DNA of 64,000 nt, from NCBI RefSeq assembly GCF_023278565.1, contig NC_064673.1, forward strand, positions 3,038,001 through 3,102,000. The letters run 5' to 3'. Within the stretch, counting starts at the first letter, position 1. Each line of letters begins with the position of its first letter. Below the pieces are notes generated by a model. The model saw nothing but the letters and a program-made list of their open reading frames with translations, made no database searches and had not been told where the DNA came from. A program made the translations under genes and the position numbers. This DNA comes from Colletotrichum lupini. Its lineage: Eukaryota > Ascomycota > Sordariomycetes > Glomerellales > Glomerellaceae. Shown piece by piece: positions 22,605 through 33,204 of this stretch.

Positions 22605-23738
22605 ATAGTAGTTTTTTTCCGGCTTTATAAGTATAAAAAATCGACCTTAACGTGATTACGCTTTTAAAAAAAATCATACAATATAGTATACTTTTTAATT
22701 ATATAATATACGTAATATACCCTAAGTACGCGCTTAACATAATATAATAATTTTAATATAAAAACTACTATATAATTCGGGATAAGTAAGCTACTCTTTT
22801 TAGCTACTTACTAACGATAAGCTAAGTAATATATTTATATAGCGGCGCTAATTAAAAAGGTTAATAATAAAAGTCGGCCGTAATAGTTAGCTATAATAAT
22901 CGGCTATAATAATTAAAAGCGGCCTTCCTTAACTACAAAGGTTCTAAACTTTAATAGCGACGTAAAGGTTTTTAAAAAAAGGGCTAAATAAGCTAATATT
23001 TACTATTGTATTATACTAAAACTCATAAAGATTCTTTTTATTCTTATTGCTTTTAATATTACTTAAAGCTACTCTCTATTTAAACTAAATAAGTTTATTA
23101 AATAAATCTACTAAATAAACTTATTAATATATAAATTACTACTCTATTCTTAATATATAGTTAGTAATTAGTAAGTTAGAATTCTAAAGATACTCGTTAA
23201 TAAGTCTACCCCTCTCGGGCTAAGTACCCTCTTTAGCTAGCTCGACGCTATAACTATCGTAGTTAATATAAATATACCTAAAGATTAGTAAAGTACTTTT
23301 TAATAATATAAAATTTAGCTAAGTAATAATACGAACGCCGTAAATAGCCGGGCTAATATAGACGTTAAGATTTAGTATATTAACGTTAGCTTAGAAATTA
23401 TATTTTATAAAGCTAGAAATCCCTTTAATATAGGCTATATTATAAATATAAAAAAATATATAAAGGGCCCCCTAACTTTTAATAAAAAGGAGTATATAAT
23501 ATAAAATTTAGCTACTTATACGGGCTAGTACTAAGAGGTTTTATATATATTAAAATAGGTATAGCTCGCTTTCTAAATAGCTAAAAGCGGGGGAAAGTTA
23601 GGAGCTATTAATAAAAAAGAAATAACGGTCGAGTTAGTTAACTATTTTAATTAATAATTAGGTATAGAGCGTAATATACTTAGTTTTCCTTAATACGTAA
23701 TATGCGGTACGGCCCCGGCAAATTACTCCGTTAGGGAG
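22605..23738 (-). mobile_element. R1 repeat, copy 4
   Basis: This full-length copy starts ATAGTAGTTTTTTTCCGG and ends GGCAAATTACTCCGTTAGGGAG. It is 1134 bp in the same orientation as copies 1 and 2. The bases outside (GCGAGATATTTTAT on the left, AAGTTAGGGTTTAT on the right) do not form a convincing duplication. One flank may have been lost by deletion or recombination. Confidence 0.7.
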
Positions 23739-25117
23739 AAGTTAGGGTTTATATATCGGATTATAAATAAAAAGTAAAACGAGGATAGTTTAAAACCTAT
23801 TTTATAAAATATAAGTAGTTTTATATTAATAACTATAGCTATTACTAACTTTTTTATTATTTTTTATTTAAGGTATAAGAACTTTATACTTAAGAACTAT
23901 ATATATCTTTTAAAAATAGGGGTATAACCTAACTTTTTATAAGTTTAGTAGCGTTAATATTTATTATTAATACGTAAACTTAAGAAGTACGTACTATCCG
24001 AACGGTTATTAAAAGCGTTTTTAATATACCTAAAGTATTTATAATTAAATAAGAGAAATAGAAATACTAACTCGTATTAAACCTTAGTATTAAAAATAGT
24101 ACTAAAAAAGTCCGTTATTAAAAATTAGTTTTATAAATATTAATAACTAAAAAAGTATTATATATATAGTTAACTATTTTACGCTCTTTAAAAAGAGGTA
24201 AGAGAGGGGGTTATAAACTTATTTTACTTTTTAAATCTTTTCAAAAAAAGTTTTTTTTTCTTTTTTTTATTTAAAAAGAAGTAAAAAGGGGGGCTATAAA
24301 CCCTTTTTATTTACGCCGTTTTTAAAAAAAACGAGGACGTTTTTTTAATTTTCAAAAAAGAGCGAGGGAGGGGGTTATAAACCCTCTTCGTTTTTATTAT
24401 TTTTTAAAATAACTTATTTAGTTATAAGGCCGCTACTTATTAAATAAAATAATTAGATTAATATTAAATAAACAAAGGCTATATTATAACCGAAGTATAA
24501 AATAAGGGAATATTATTTACTTATTTTAAGTTCGTAAAGGGGGCTAGGGGAGCTATTATTCTCTCTTAAAACCGTAATTTTAAGCTTATACTTCTTAACC
24601 TCTTATATTATAATAATATAAATATAGGTTTTAGTTAATTATTTTAATAATATTTAAATAAAAATAATACTATTAGTAAAGATTTTTTTTAACGATACAT
24701 ATATATAAAAACATAAGTACAAAAGCGAAAAATAAGGGTATATATATATAATAATAATATAAGTATAAGTTAAAAAAAGAAAGAAAGTTAGTATTATAAG
24801 TAATAATAAGAAATTTATATATTTATTACCCTTAACTTATAAATTAATTATTTAGTTAATAAGAGGCCGTTTTTTAGTTATATTTTTTATTAATAATATA
24901 GCCTTAAAATTATTTATAATAATAAACGTAGAGATTAATTTATAGCCGATTTACCCCTTATTTATAATTTTATAAATAGACCAATTTACTTTATAATTCT
25001 TTTTATAAATAGATTTTTATATAGTAGTATTTAGTTTTCTATTTTTAATAAACTTTTTTATAATAATATAAGTAATTAAGTACGCTTTTTTAAAATATAT
25101 ATTTATTTAAGGGGGTA
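23739..25117 (+). other. 3' tail region of Copia-1, AT-rich, with three related polypurine blocks
   Basis: No protein family motif can be read here. Three related blocks of about 60-80 bp occur at roughly 24187-24250, 24272-24335 and 24352-24412. Each has a G-rich core (GAGGGGGTTATAAAC or GGGGGGCTATAAACC) followed by T/A-rich sequence. The copia polypurine tract AAGGGGG lies just before the right LTR at 25109-25115. Part of the region may belong to MULE-2, which inserted into the 3' end of Copia-1. Confidence 0.45.
24187..24412 (+). repeat. Three degenerate tandem blocks with G-rich core
   Basis: Each unit begins with an AAAAAG-type purine run, contains RGGGGGYTATAAACY and ends in a T-rich stretch. 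Spacing is about 80 bp. RIP has blurred the units. Function unknown; it could be a duplicated polypurine tract. Confidence 0.55.
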
Positions 25118-25299
25118 TATTATAATAGTTTTAATTATTTATAACCTTATTATATGTTATATAACCTTAGTTATATAATTACTAAGGCTTATTTTACTTA
25201 TACTTTTTATATTAAAGCGAGCTTTATACTTATTTCTTATTTCTAATAGATAACCGTTTTCTTTATATACGTTAATACCCCTATAGTGACTCTACGATA
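25118..25299 (+). repeat. Copia-1 right LTR
   Basis: Aligned to 51-232 over its whole length. The end CTCTACGATA is followed immediately by the open GH127 frame at 25300. The GC content rises sharply exactly at this boundary. Confidence 0.83.
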
Positions 25300-26365
25300 G
25301 CTTGTGAATTAGAACTTGCTAAAGACGAGAAAACGCCATTTTACGATATCTATCGATACGCCAATGTCTTTGGACTAGAGCCAGAATTTGTTAGTGGTCC
25401 GTCTAGACATCATGGGTCTTTCTACTAACAGGATATGGAAGCCTTGCTGTACTGTCAATCATCCTACCGCATACCCGAAGATGTTAATGAACGCCTTTCT
25501 CCGAGGTCAGACAAGCCATGGCGAGCCTTCAGTGGTCCATGCCTATCTCATTCCTTCTCGACTGGACATCGACGGAATAAGCATCAATTGCGAATCAAAC
25601 TACCCTTTTGTTCCCTGCGCATTGCGTTATTCTATCCATGCGCGAGAGTCCTTCGAGTTCCTGATCCGAGTTCCACATTGGTCATCGAGCTCCTCCACAA
25701 TAGAGCTATGTGGAAACGAATCACAGTCTCGACGAGAAACGCAACCTTTCGGCTCGACTGCTGGAAACGGAGATTCAGAATTCTTTCACCGTGTACAGAT
25801 TCCTTCTGGAGGGAAATTTGTCATTTTCGTCACGCTGAACGCCGATGTGAGGGTCAAGGAACACGACGACAAGTCTGTCAGCGTTTACTATGGCCCCTTG
25901 CTCTATGCTTACGAAGTCGGCCACAAGACGATCACGAGACTTCCACGCAACTACAAAGACCAAAGCTCCGATTGTACAGAACTTGCAAATGTCAGCGATC
26001 AAGACGATGAGCCGTGGAGGAAAGCGTGCCGTGATCACGACTACCTCCCGAATTCTCGTTGGAACATTGGAGTTGACCCTAGAAAGGGCGTCAAAGTGAT
26101 CGTTGAAAGAGACCCTTGGGTGGAAGGAGTTGAGAGGCAGGTGGCTGCTCTTCCGAACCCGATTTGGGCTTCAGGCACTTCGCCCGTATATCTCGAGGTT
26201 GAGGCTGCTTGGGTAGATTGGCCTGTTCAGAACGGAACAGCAGCAGACCCCAGTGCAGTCGATACAGCTGTGCACGGGGAGACATTTGTGGCCCGCTTGG
26301 TTCCATACGGCACCGCAAAGCTGCACATAGCACAATTCCCTGTACTGAGAACCGAGAAGATTTGA
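25300..26365 (+). pseudogene. GH127/DUF1680 gene, 3' part, separated by transposon nest
   Basis: This is the C-terminal ~337 residues of a fungal GH127/DUF1680 glycoside hydrolase. Reading starts at the target duplication (25300) and is open up to Phe at 25389. A 52 nt intron (25390-25441) begins GTTAGT, has branch site CTACTAAC and ends ATGGAAG. The second exon runs 25442-26365 to a TGA. The junction reads FGLEPEF-PCCTVNHP, the family motif with the Cys-Cys pair used in catalysis and metal binding in characterised GH127 enzymes. The rest matches the all-beta C-terminal half (VVHAYLIPS, LRYSIHARESFEFLIRVPHWS, VYYGPLLYAYEV). No stop or frameshift is seen, so the exons were functional shortly before insertion. 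A start at the ATG in 25388-25412 would lie inside the intron. Without its N-terminal half and promoter the gene is dead unless an upstream intact copy exists. Confidence 0.88.
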
Positions 26366-27030
26366 CTGCACGTAAGGACTAGAGGGCGCGCTGAAAAGTT
26401 GAAGTTGGATCACATTCAGCGCTGAACATTCCCGCGACTATTACCTCGACTTATTGATGTCCTACTGAAAGTGTTATATCTCTTGATTGACAGAATTCAT
26501 CTTACTCTCTGATACTCGGTTTCGACAAGGCATATTTTGGCTTACTTACTTAATAGTTCTTTATGTCCTTCCTATCGAATAGCTTTCATAAGAAATATTT
26601 ATAACGCAAGCCATTGATCAGTAAGTCTGCATCGAGCCGAGTCTCAGTCCTTCTTGCAAAGTTGACCTTAATTAAGTTGACCTTAATTAAATCAAACTCC
26701 TGAAACCCTTCTCTTCTTCTTTGGCTTGGAAGTGAGCTACATGGATTGGACAGCTATCGATCATATTATCAGAAGCTCATCACTTTTTGACTTCCGACCG
26801 ATTGACAGGTCAATTGCAATGATCTTCCTCAACATAGATGTTTCTTTCACTATCCTAAGTTTGAACAGTGTCAAGATCAGAGCAATAGCCCAGATCCTCC
26901 ATACCCTAGTCCCCACAGGTCGACATCCCATATCTCTAGACCCCAAGCAGAACGACCAAGTCGGATGGGGCCGTGTTTCGTTGCCTGGCTCTCAGGTCTC
27001 ACGAGATTCATGGAAGTCTCATTTGGCTAT
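26366..27030. other. Intergenic, convergent between GH127 remnant and carboxypeptidase gene
   Basis: No supported gene is seen. A perfect tandem duplication of the 15-mer GTTGACCTTAATTAA lies at 26661-26690. Base composition is normal for gene space. Confidence 0.6.
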
Positions 27031-29018
27031 TCAAGCTGATGTCTGTGCCGGCAAAGGCGGAAGTGAAGTTGTCTTGGTAGTCTTGGCGGTTCCATTCGTC
27101 TGATACGTACTATCAGGGTTGATCCTGATTTGTCCCGTGGCGATATCGAAACGATTACTGGTTCTGTTGAAGATCTGGAAAGCAGCAGCTGGTTGGAAGT
27201 CTACTGAGAGTTAGCGTTCACTAAATCGAGACTTATGGCTACTTCGGTACGAGCCGCGAAACGAAGTCACTTACAAGGTATCTCATGTCCAGCATTCCAC
27301 ACTCGAGTGAAGCTAAGTTTTCCGTATTGCCTAGTTTCGCCATAGGCTTCACCATCCACCATCAAGCTGGTGTAGCCTGCGTCGCGGAATTTCTCAGCCC
27401 CGGACCAGTTGGCCGTGAGTGAGAGCGCCTCGCCTCCCAGCCAGTTGCAGATGTAGTCAGCATCACCGTAAACTAACGACACCTGTACATCAAGTTCAAG
27501 AAGCTTTTCAACATCCGGAAGATATCCAACCGCAAAGTCACCTGAAAGGGTGTAAGCAGTGTAGAGCAGATTGCTTGACGTGTAGTTCAGATCAACACCA
27601 AGCGCGTTTTGTGCTTGGGCGGTGTTCAGCCAGGGCTGGTCACTCAAGTCAGTTTTGATACTAATTAGTCTCGGGTTTCTAGATAACACAACTTACTCGC
27701 CAGTTGTCAGGTGGGAATCGCTGAGAAGGGTTAGCGCTATCAATTTTCAAGATGCAACGAAATTCCTTACGATATCATAGGTTCCTCGGCCTTCCAGGTT
27801 GAAAGTGTAGTACATGCCCTCAACATCGGATTGGCAGATGAATTGCGCGGCAGAACAAGCCGACCGTCGAACAATTGAGTCGCGTTCAAGATAGTCACAG
27901 TAGTCAAGCTTCTCTTGGCAGCCGCCAGGGCGATCTCGGTTCCACTTGCCGTATTTATAGATCGTGTCGTTGATGAGATCGACGCCATAGCCATTGTTTT
28001 CGCCTCGAGTGAAGTCAAGCAAGTATTTGGTCTGCACGTGCTCATCCACGATGCCGTTAACAATGCCGAGACTTTTCAAGTTGAGTTTGCGCCCGACCGG
28101 AGTGCTTTGCTCAAGTTCAGAGTTGCGCTCGTTGAATAGGGTGTAAAACGCCGGACCCCAATGCCCTCCGAATGACTCTGTCTCATTGTTAGTCAAAACC
28201 CTTCCTTTCATGTTGTAGATGAATGCTTACCAGCCCAGAGGTGAAAATCGATCGAAGAAATGTTAGAAGAGCTTAGCTGCGGCAAGGCGTCATAGAACCC
28301 CTGCACCACTTCCCAACAAGTGACAGCAGCCAGACGACTGGTGTCTTCTTTGGTAGGGTCGATGACTGACCAGCGGCCTTCGCGCTCATCGGAGGTTTCT
28401 GGCTCCTTGTCTACTAGAAGGTATGTAGGGTCAAGAAACCCCACCTCTTTCTCGCTGTAGGAGAAACCTGTTCATGTTAGATTGTGGACCTAAGTCAGAA
28501 CTTTACGTGGGCTTACCTGTTCCAACTGGTTGTGAGAGAAATAAGACGTTTGATATTTCATTCCAAGCGTAGTCTCGAAGTACGGTGGTCATGTTCTCAA
28601 CCACTTCGCAAGGCCCAATCTCTTCAAAAAGACCGATTAAGGAATCGGAACCAGGACCACCATTGAGCCAAAGCGTCACCTTCAAATTAGATGGTCATTG
28701 TTGTGAATGCGATCATCGTTGGATTAGTGAATAACTCACCGGATCATTTGCAGGATCTCTGCGCGACTCAAAGAACCAGAAGAAGACATGCACGTCCGGG
28801 GCAATATCGATGTATCCACTGTAAGAGTTGACTCCAGGGGTAGTCTCACAAACGCCATCCTTTCCAGGCTGTTTGTAGCGTATTTGCGAGCCTCCTGGAC
28901 TGGTGATGGTTGTCACGCCCTCTGCAGCACTCGGTGCTTGTCTCGGAGGCAATACACCTGCGATGGCGGGGACTGCTGCCCCAGCGAAAAGAGACACCAG
29001 CAATCTTTGAAGCATCAT
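27031..29018 (-). CDS. Secreted serine carboxypeptidase, peptidase family S10 (carboxypeptidase S1-like)
   Basis: Seven exons on the minus strand: 29018-28740, 28679-28517, 28467-28231, 28177-27771, 27720-27697, 27635-27275 and 27200-27031. They give 546 residues. Introns are 49-74 nt with standard ends, and all phases agree. The protein starts [21 protein letters not shown], a clear signal peptide. The oxyanion-side motif [13 protein letters not shown] is at ~94-106. The catalytic Ser is in [13 protein letters not shown] (Ser ~228, codon neighbours joined across intron 3; the usual form is GESYGGHYGP). The catalytic Asp is in [15 protein letters not shown] (~430), and the catalytic His in [10 protein letters not shown] (~487). 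The C-terminal tail is Thr/Ser-rich. All three catalytic residues are present, so an active exopeptidase removing C-terminal residues outside the cell is likely. Exon 5 is only 24 nt (RFPPDNWR), and the acceptor of exon 6 (GTGACCAG) was chosen because nearer AGs give stops. Confidence 0.92.
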
Positions 29019-31625
29019 ATTGCTCTAATTGAAGTCAAATGTCAATGAACTCGATAGCTTTTCAAGAATGACTACTTTTTCTTCTTCTTCTTTGTTTTTG
29101 TTTCATTTTGGACTTCCGTGATATTTAATCTCGCTGCTAGGCATGGTTCATTCAGTTCGATTAACTAAGTAGGAAGCTCGATAATGCAACACGCAGTGCT
29201 CGTGGACGGACCTCCCACAACTTGGACGTAGCCTCGTATTCCCTCTATCATGGTAAATTTGTAGTCTCGGCGTATCTTGACACCCCGGCCATCACATTGC
29301 AACGCCAGAATCATATAGCAATTCGATCAGGCACTTGATGATCATAACGCCTGCCCGTCAAGACGTCATGTAGGTTGAGTCGACTGCCTTTGTGGGCGAA
29401 GCGGGGAAGGTTGACTTGGTTCGAACAGCAAATATCCGCACCAATCAGACAATTTGCCAACAAGATGCAAATCAGAGTGTTCCCTTGAACCCAAATTGAA
29501 GTGCTGAATGTAATGCCACTAAAGATCGTTGCTTTATCCTACGTTACTCCGGGCAGCTCTCCGATCTCTGGCGCTCATCTCTCGGATGGCCCGAACTTGC
29601 ATGACACCCCTGTTGTGAACTCGAAGTCGTCCGGATTCCAAGACCACTCTCAAGGAAACAAACCAGCAATCCATCTCAATGTTTGACGTAATTTCCCTGG
29701 TCGTTTTCGGAAGGAGTAATGACATTGCAACCAGGAATGTTTTTTTTTAGGGGGGGGGGGGGCAAATAATGAGTCCAATCGAAGATCCACTCTCGATAAT
29801 GCTTGACGATCACGACTTAAGCACACAGAAAAGGCGAATCATCATAACGCTCTAACAAAAAGGTCAATTCGATCGAAAGAGCGTGAGTGAATCAATTCCT
29901 ATTGTAACTATCTGGAGTTTAATGTTCAGGTCCATTGAATGAGGACGATGATGAGGAGGCAGCGCTCCACGAGCTATCAGCGTAGGAGACTACTTAGTTC
30001 AGTACTTTTACTGGTGTCGACTTTGACTTGATTCCAACGCCTGGAACTGCCACATGACTTTACAACTCGTCACTTTGTTTTTAATCTATATCGAAACTTC
30101 TCAGCAAAGGCGAGTCGGTCTCCAAGATTGCAAGGCATCTCACTTTGGTGGCCTTCATTCTTCTATTCAGCGGTACCAGTAAATCTCCAGTCGAAGGCTC
30201 CCATTCATCATAGCTATATCAGAAGACTTGGACGGCGGACAATGTTTCGGCGTCAACAAGATGTGGAGTGTTGACTTCTATTCTGAACTCTGAGGCGGCC
30301 TGACTCATAAGGTGAGTGAACATGAGGAAAATGCGGCGGAGCTTTCAAGAATCGCAGCATGTGCTCAAAAGCTTTAAAAAATGACTACTAAGTTAGTAGC
30401 CCCAACAGAAGCTTCTTTGGCCTGTGGAACTTCAGCACGTTCAAACTTTTCATGCGGCTTGATGTTCTGATCATGGCCGGTCGCATGGCAATGCCGATCT
30501 CCACGCTTGGTGAGGGCCAACCCGAAAGCTGCTGTGACGGGACATGGGCAAAGCGTCCAGTAAGATCGATCCCAAATCAGACGTCCAGCTTGGGGTCGCT
30601 ATGCTTCGCCTCCATTCCTCACTTCTTTCGAGGCCCGCATTACCCCGGCGCCCACATCGTCTTTTGGTCAACCTTACCATATCAGTGTCGGTGACCGGAC
30701 CCCACATCCCTCCGGTGTTAAACGCCTCCCGAAGCAGTACCGGATCCGATGACACCTTGCGCCACCCCGCTCCATCACTTCTTGATAGCGTCATTGCGTT
30801 ACACCACCTCCGGTCTTTGTCAACACTTCACTCCCGTCGTACTGTCGTTGCGATTCAGATACGTCCATATCCCCTTCACTTCCGTCTCATTCTATGTTTT
30901 CTTTATGCTCTCGCTTGTACTACGGTACATCAGGCCGGCGTTTCGCTCGGGCTACACTACTTGGTGATCTTTTATGTTTTAAATGGCTGTTCCTTCTTTT
31001 GTCGAAGCCTGTTCATCGTCATTCTTTCAGAGATTCAATGTTGTTTCACTGAACATCTGATCACTCCCCCCTCCCAAAGGATTTCACCTCTTCCTCTTGT
31101 CTTGATACGTACTAGTATTCATCCTCTACAACATCGTCGCAAGAACCTTTCAGCCCAGGATATTGTTATTCAGGCTCCAAAAAACCTGTTGACAGAAATG
31201 GGGCGGTCTCGCCCAAGTGATTTTACTGGATGACGAATTTCACTGGATGACGAAATGGGAGAGTCTTGGAAAGTACGAATGATCAAATGATCTGGATGGT
31301 CATAGAGGGCACAAAGAGCCAAGCGATGCTATTCAAACTTCGGTGAAGCGTTTCGTGGAACCGTCGGTTGCTTTGTCTGCTAACCGATTCCGACTATTTA
31401 AGGATGGGACTTTATACATGCAACCAGCAAGCAGTTCTCACTGATTCTATCTTGTCCATCGTCTCTTTTTTCCAGTGATTTCAGCACATCACATGCAACA
31501 CGAAGGAGCTTGGATCAAACCAGCAACAAGAATTTCCAGGCAGCACGTTCATTCAAGGAGCAAGCTCTAGCTTCAAATACTCGAATATACACACGAAAAA
31601 TAGCACGTTGTGCCGATCAATCATC
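29019..31625. other. Long intergenic region
   Basis: No gene can be supported. ORFs of up to 229 codons (30544-31233) show no domain, signal peptide or intron-consistent structure. A T-run followed by 13 G (29740-29762) may be an assembly or sequencing weak point. A 17 bp unit (TTTTACTGGATGACGAA) is repeated twice at 31221-31254. A TATA-like TATTTAAG at 31395-31402 lies about 225 bp ahead of the next gene. Confidence 0.5.
31395..31402 (+). promoter_or_regulatory. TATA-like box upstream of the 173-residue gene
   Basis: The sequence CTATTTAAGGATGGGACTTTATACATG contains TATTTAAG, about 225 bp before the ATG at 31626. The distance leaves room for a ~190 nt leader. Assignment rests on the motif only. 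Confidence 0.3.
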
Positions 31626-32213
31626 ATGGCGGATTTAAAGAAGCCGTTTCTGACGCCTGGTGAGTGTTTAAGTTGATTGCCCATTTTGGTCACCTCAGAG
31701 CCTCTTACTTACAATTATTCTATAGATCAAGTGAGAACTGCGGCTCTTACCTACGTGGATATTTTGCAGAAAAGTATCACCAACGGCGCGGCCATCACCG
31801 GAACCGTGACGTTTCTTGTGAACGGAGGTGTTTCGTTCAGAATTCGACTTAACACGCCAAACGGCAGCTGTCAAAAAGGGAACTGCAAGGAGTTCATCCT
31901 TGCTGTACTAGCTCACATTGTCCACTGGAAGCTGCAGGGGCAAAATCAGGGAGAAGCCGACCTTGTGCTACTGCCTGAAAAGCTGAAGGAAATCCTGCTA
32001 AGCGACTCGCTGGATTACGCCAAGTTCAAGGCGTATTTCACAAACAGAGCGAAGATTCCTGTTGTGGGCCTGAAGGGCGTTAACGAATACCTCAGTACCG
32101 ATGAAAATGTGCTTCCTTGGCTCCAGGCTCATCGGTTTGAGAGGGGCCTGGAAGAAATCAAGGTGGAGGTACCCGGTTCGTTGTGCAATCGACAGATCCG
32201 CCTCTTGCTCTAG
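31626..32213 (+). CDS. Hypothetical protein, 173 residues
   Basis: Two exons: 31626-31659 and 31726-32213. The intron (31660-31725) begins GTGAGT and ends CTATAG; the join gives MADLKKPFLTPDQVRTAALTY, with no frame conflict. The context TCATC-ATG is acceptable for a fungal start, while the ATG at 31677 lies in the intron. I do not recognise a family. The sequence is soluble-looking, with no signal peptide or membrane segment. It has an N-terminal beta-rich part (TGTVTFLVNGGVSFRIRLNTP), two close cysteines (CQKGNC), a hydrophobic helix (FILAVLAHIVHW) and a charged C-terminal half. It stands alone between the carboxypeptidase and the transcription factor, so context gives no function. The consistent intron makes a real gene likely. 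Confidence 0.7.
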
Positions 32214-33204
32214 TAGCCGCAAAACCCTGGACCAGAGGTTTTCCATGGATACACGCAGCAAAGCGAGATGAAATTTACAGAGGGCAGTGACAGCCTATTC
32301 TATCATACGATGCTTAGATAGAAGAATTGCCTTCCTCTAGACTTCTGCTTCATTTGACGTGATGAGAGCCTACTGTTAATTGCCGAAAGCTCAGTCTGGG
32401 AAGAAAAGCCCATGTAATTACGGCCAAATCCCGTAACTCCCAAATCGCTACATTGAAGGCATTAGTATCAATGTTGTTCGAGAGGGATGATTGGCAACAA
32501 CATATAGGTCGATGTTTATAGTAAGTAATAAGTAGGTAAGCTCAGATCTTTACGAGGAGTCCGATATTTAGGTTTTGATTTCAACCGCTATTAACCCCAG
32601 AGTCAACCTTGCAAGACTAGAAAGCTTGCATCTACGTACTTCTTGTGAAGTTGTGGGATCCGTTATTCTCATGCCGTGTGTTAGGTTGGAGAATGAACAG
32701 ACCAATAGCATCGCATCTGGAGTCGGAAGCAGCGATAACGGTGACCCCACGTCAACACCCCCGCCGTCCGCAGTGCTATCTCTCCGTGTTTGGCTGCGGC
32801 TTGCGACGGGTTCAATGCACCCCGCATGGAACCAACAGCAAAGAAACCAATGCTCGAATAGGAATTTGGAGATAGCCAAAGTTCGGGATTCCCTTGCTAA
32901 GCGGGCCAGTCATGCCCTCAGTGTTATCAGCCACCTTGAACTACTTCGCTTTCGGACGTGGACTGCCGGGAATACGCTGAACTAAGAAATGCTATGGGCA
33001 ACAGTAGTGCGAAACCCCGCACCCTGATTGTTGGAGGTTCGGACTGCCCTTCCGATATCTCTAGTTTTCTGGCTTCTGTGCGAGACGTCACTCGGATACC
33101 TTATCCACCGTACACCACAGCTCTCGCTGCCCTACGCTGTCAGCCTCTGGAAGTGCTTCCGAGTTTCGAGCCAAGTTGGGAAATAAGTTCTTGTGGCCTT
33201 AGAA
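32214..33204. other. Intergenic, upstream of the Zn2Cys6 gene
   Basis: Normal composition. Overlapping short ORFs on both strands (for example 32575-32985) show no domain. The region should hold the terminator of the 173-residue gene and the promoter of the regulator. No clear motif stands out. Confidence 0.5.

Larger units (their letters stand above)
51..25299 (+). mobile_element. Nested LTR retrotransposon of Ty1/copia type (Copia-1), RIP-degraded, with many insertions
   Basis: The two ends carry 182 bp direct repeats (51-232 and 25118-25299) that differ almost only by C/T and G/A changes. The LTR ends form a short inverted repeat (TGTCGTA / TACGACA, partly RIP-mutated). Flanks are GCCTA (46-50) and GCTTG (25300-25304), both one RIP-type transition from GCCTG, giving a 5 bp target duplication. 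A polypurine tract (AAGGGGG, near 25109-25115) precedes the right LTR. Copia protein remnants occur in the order protease, integrase, reverse transcriptase, RNase H on the plus strand, interrupted by Gypsy, R1, Mutator-like and Fot1 insertions. Without insertions the element would be roughly 5-8 kb. It is not capable of coding because of pervasive stops. Confidence 0.85.

Noticed and set aside
19793..23738. R1 copies 3 and 4 as ~1 kb terminal inverted repeats of the Fot1 element
   Set aside because: Fot1 has its own 44 bp inverted ends with TA flanks at 19223 and 22077; copy 3 lies inside its ORF and copy 4 lies outside.
25388..25441. ATG at the start of the 325-codon frame as GH127 start
   Set aside because: It lies within a GT-AG intron; the joined exon gives the family motif FGLEPEF-PCCTVNHP.
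26726..27103. 125-codon plus-strand ORF
   Set aside because: It overlaps the last exon and 3' region of the carboxypeptidase gene on the other strand and has no motif.
30544..31233. 229-codon ORF as a gene
   Set aside because: No domain, no intron signals, overlapping ORFs in other frames; Ser/Leu/His-rich composition looks like a chance frame.
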